NCBI RefSeq assembly: GCF_023343835.1
Contig: NC_064434.1
Location: forward strand, 5,313,505 to 5,377,504
Length of the DNA stretch: 64,000 nucleotides
Direction of reading: 5' to 3'
DNA from: Lagopus muta
Lineage: Eukaryota; Chordata; Aves; Galliformes; Phasianidae
Shown here piece after piece: positions 62,213-64,000 of this stretch. The notes under the pieces are model-generated. The model was not told the origin of the DNA. It saw only the letters and a program-made list of their open reading frames with translations, and searched no databases. A program made the position numbers and the translations under genes. Position 1 is the first letter of the stretch, and each line of letters begins with the position of its first letter.

Positions 62213-62939
62213 TGTTCCAAATGTTCCAAATGTGGAACTCCAAGCAATGGACACAAGCTGGAGCTCCTCTGTGGAGCTCTGTGTCTGGGTGGACAGCCCA
62301 GCATGGTCTTATTTGGAGAATATGATGGGGATGATTGGCTGTGTGGAGAAGCTCCTTTATGTGCAAAAGCTCTCTTGGGTGTGATGCATGAGGAGAACGG
62401 TGATCCACGTGGGCTGGGTGGAGAGGAAGATGGCAGAGGTCTATGAAATTGGGGGTGCTTGGTGCTGGTGAGTTTTCCTTCTCTATAAGGGTGAAGAAGT
62501 GAGAGTGCTTTGCAGCAGCTGAAATCCCAGCCAAGCCTTTCTTGTCCAACCCTTGCGAGCTGGAATACCCTTCTGGAGGATATTAGCAAGTCTCCTTACC
62601 CAAATCTCCTCCCTTCCCAAACTGGCTGGGAGCTCCATGAAGAGCTGTTCACCACCCAGCCAGTCCCAGTTCTTCCCCGCCGCTTCATTCAGGATACAAA
62701 ATTAATCATTAACCAACTTGTCCTTTGAGCGGCACGCAAAGAAAGCCGGTAACACTTGGCAGTAACACCGGGCAAGGCACAGCCCTGCAGCCTGCTTGCT
62801 TTTGCTAGGGAGCCACTCCAGGATGGGACACTGCCCTTTCACTGCCTGTGTTGCATCTCTCAGGCAGCAATTTTAGAAGTTCTTGTGAATATTCCCCAAA
62901 CAGCCCACCTTTGGGCTCCCCTTCATGCCTAATGTGAGC

Positions 62940-63130
62940 TTATAGGGGGATAACTGTACAGGAAGGCAGATGGGTATAGAGAGAGGCGTACGTGGAGGCA
63001 GGTGAACATGCAGTGAGCATGTAGGAATGCAGGTGTGTTTAGGAAGGTAGACATGCATATAGGAGGCAGGAGGCTGAGGTGGTGAATGAACATATAGGAA
63101 GGCAGGTGAGTGTATAGGACAGCAGGTGAG
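62940..63130 (+). repeat. Degenerate ATAGGAAGGCAGGTGAGTAT-type repeat
   Basis: Words such as AGGAAGGCAG, TAGGAAGGTAG and GGCAGGTGA recur at irregular spacing of about 20-30 bases. Confidence 0.5.
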
Positions 63131-63902
63131 CAACACCATCGTGTGCACTGGAAGTGATTATCTAACAGCTGAAAATGGGGCCATGCCCAGATGTTATTGG
63201 GGAGCACTCAGCACACGGACACTTCTGGACCCTGCAGCACTGGGATTTCCCCCAGCACTGCCCTGCAGTGACCAAGGGCACCTCTGGGAACATGAAGAAG
63301 TGCTGAGCAGAGGGCTGAGTAACGTCCCTGATTTCCCCTGGCTCTGAGATCTCCCCACATCTTGCACTGAAATGAGTCACCCCATGCAGCATGGCGCCAG
63401 CCATCGACACGTGAGAACAGAAACGTCCCCAGCTCCTGTGCCAGGAGTCACGTCAAAGGCGTATTCTTCTTCTTAGTTGTTATTTTTTTTCCTTTAAAGC
63501 AAAATCCCTTTCTGCTCCATCTGACTCAGCCCCAGCAAAGCCACTTCTTGAAGCAGAGCAAAGCCCAGCCTGGTGACACAGGGAATTATGCTGTGTCCCC
63601 GTGGGATGCAGCTTGGTATTTTGGGGGGAAAGCTCTGAGAAGACCCTGAGTTGCCCATACTCCATCAGTGCACGGTGAGCACCAAGCTGGTCCCAGGGCT
63701 GCAGGTGTGTGGGGACATCCCAGCAGCACACTCAGAACTCAAAGCCAGTGTCTGAGAGTGGTGTCCCGATGCTCCCTGAGCTCCAGCAGGTCGGGGCTGT
63801 GCCCCAGGGAGCTGTTCCATGCCCTCTGCCCTCTGTGGCAGAACCTTTCCCTAGCACCCAGCTTTTTCCCAGTGTCCAGTCCTGAGATCCCTCCATCTCA
63901 TC

Positions 63903-64000
63903 CTATAGGATGTCAAAGCGCTTCTCTGGCAGTGCTGGAGCAGCCTCTTCCTCGGGCTCGATGCTGTTGGGTACCGTGTGCTGTGGTGCCCGGGACACTT
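63903..64000 (-). CDS. Possible C-terminal coding stub of an unidentified gene (partial)
   Basis: The minus strand is open from the window edge to TAG at 63903-63905, reading ...PNSIEPEEEAAPALPEKRF then DIL. The acidic-proline composition looks protein-like and a CAG at about 63962 could be an acceptor, but 32 codons are too few to identify a family and chance is possible. Not recognised. Confidence 0.2.
   Translation of the reverse strand, partial: VSRAPQHTVPNSIEPEEEAAPALPEKRFDIL

Larger units (their letters stand above)
57061..63902. other. Right flank, repeat-rich, no recognised gene
   Basis: It holds a GA-rich tandem array (57398-58160), CR1 fragments (58.85, 60.65, 61.68, 61.99 kb), a tandem duplication near 60.5 kb and a degenerate repeat at 62.94-63.13 kb. 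I searched for the expected neighbour FBXO16 and found no exon of it. Confidence 0.5.

Noticed and set aside
57100-63900. Expected FBXO16 exons to the right of ZNF395
   Set aside because: I looked on both strands for its conserved F-box and LRFNWYINFSPTPFEQ-type segment and found none, so I do not annotate it.

Overview
This is vertebrate nuclear DNA, almost certainly from a bird and most likely a galliform such as chicken. The evidence is about two dozen CR1 LINE fragments (the dominant avian retroposon, with the typical 3' tail of ATTCTATGATTCTATG type), no mammalian SINEs, split genes with GT-AG introns, and GC-rich CpG-island promoters. The gene set (ELP3, prepronociceptin, ZNF395) matches the segment that lies on human 8p21; from general knowledge this is chicken chromosome 3, but I cannot confirm the assembly from sequence alone.

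Layout. 1-10953 is intron DNA of ELP3 (+), whose last coding exon is 10954-11030, followed by its 3'UTR. 12.8-18.4 kb is intergenic, with CR1 copies. A minus-strand gene fills 18.48-29.1 kb: a complete, intact serine/threonine kinase of the STK35/PDIK1L family in three coding exons (332 aa), with a probable 5.6 kb 3'UTR containing CR1 copies and a CpG-island promoter near 29.1 kb. 29.4-33.9 kb is intergenic, with a 19-bp minisatellite. PNOC (+) runs from a TATA promoter at 33.93 kb to a poly(A) signal at 41.97 kb and encodes a 194-aa nociceptin precursor whose peptide begins with Tyr instead of the mammalian Phe. ZNF395 (-) converges on PNOC: poly(A) signal at 43.27 kb, nine coding exons from 52.83 down to 46.43 kb (465 aa), promoter CpG island near 55.9 kb. 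56.5-57.1 kb is a second GC-rich block with three CCAAT boxes and no gene I can recognise. 57.1-64 kb is repeat-rich non-coding DNA, with a possible C-terminal coding stub of another minus-strand gene at the very right edge.

The genes are not an operon-like system; they are independent neighbours (tRNA-modification enzyme, kinase, neuropeptide precursor, transcription factor). All three gene models were built by joining ORF segments at splice sites that keep the frame and match the known family proteins. I saw no rRNA, tRNA, CRISPR or virus. The items most worth a second look are the third STK35/PDIK1L-type kinase between ELP3 and PNOC, the opioid-like Tyr1 nociceptin, the CR1 copy abutting the PNOC exon 3 acceptor, several minisatellites next to promoters, and the orphan CpG promoter at 56.5-57.1 kb.
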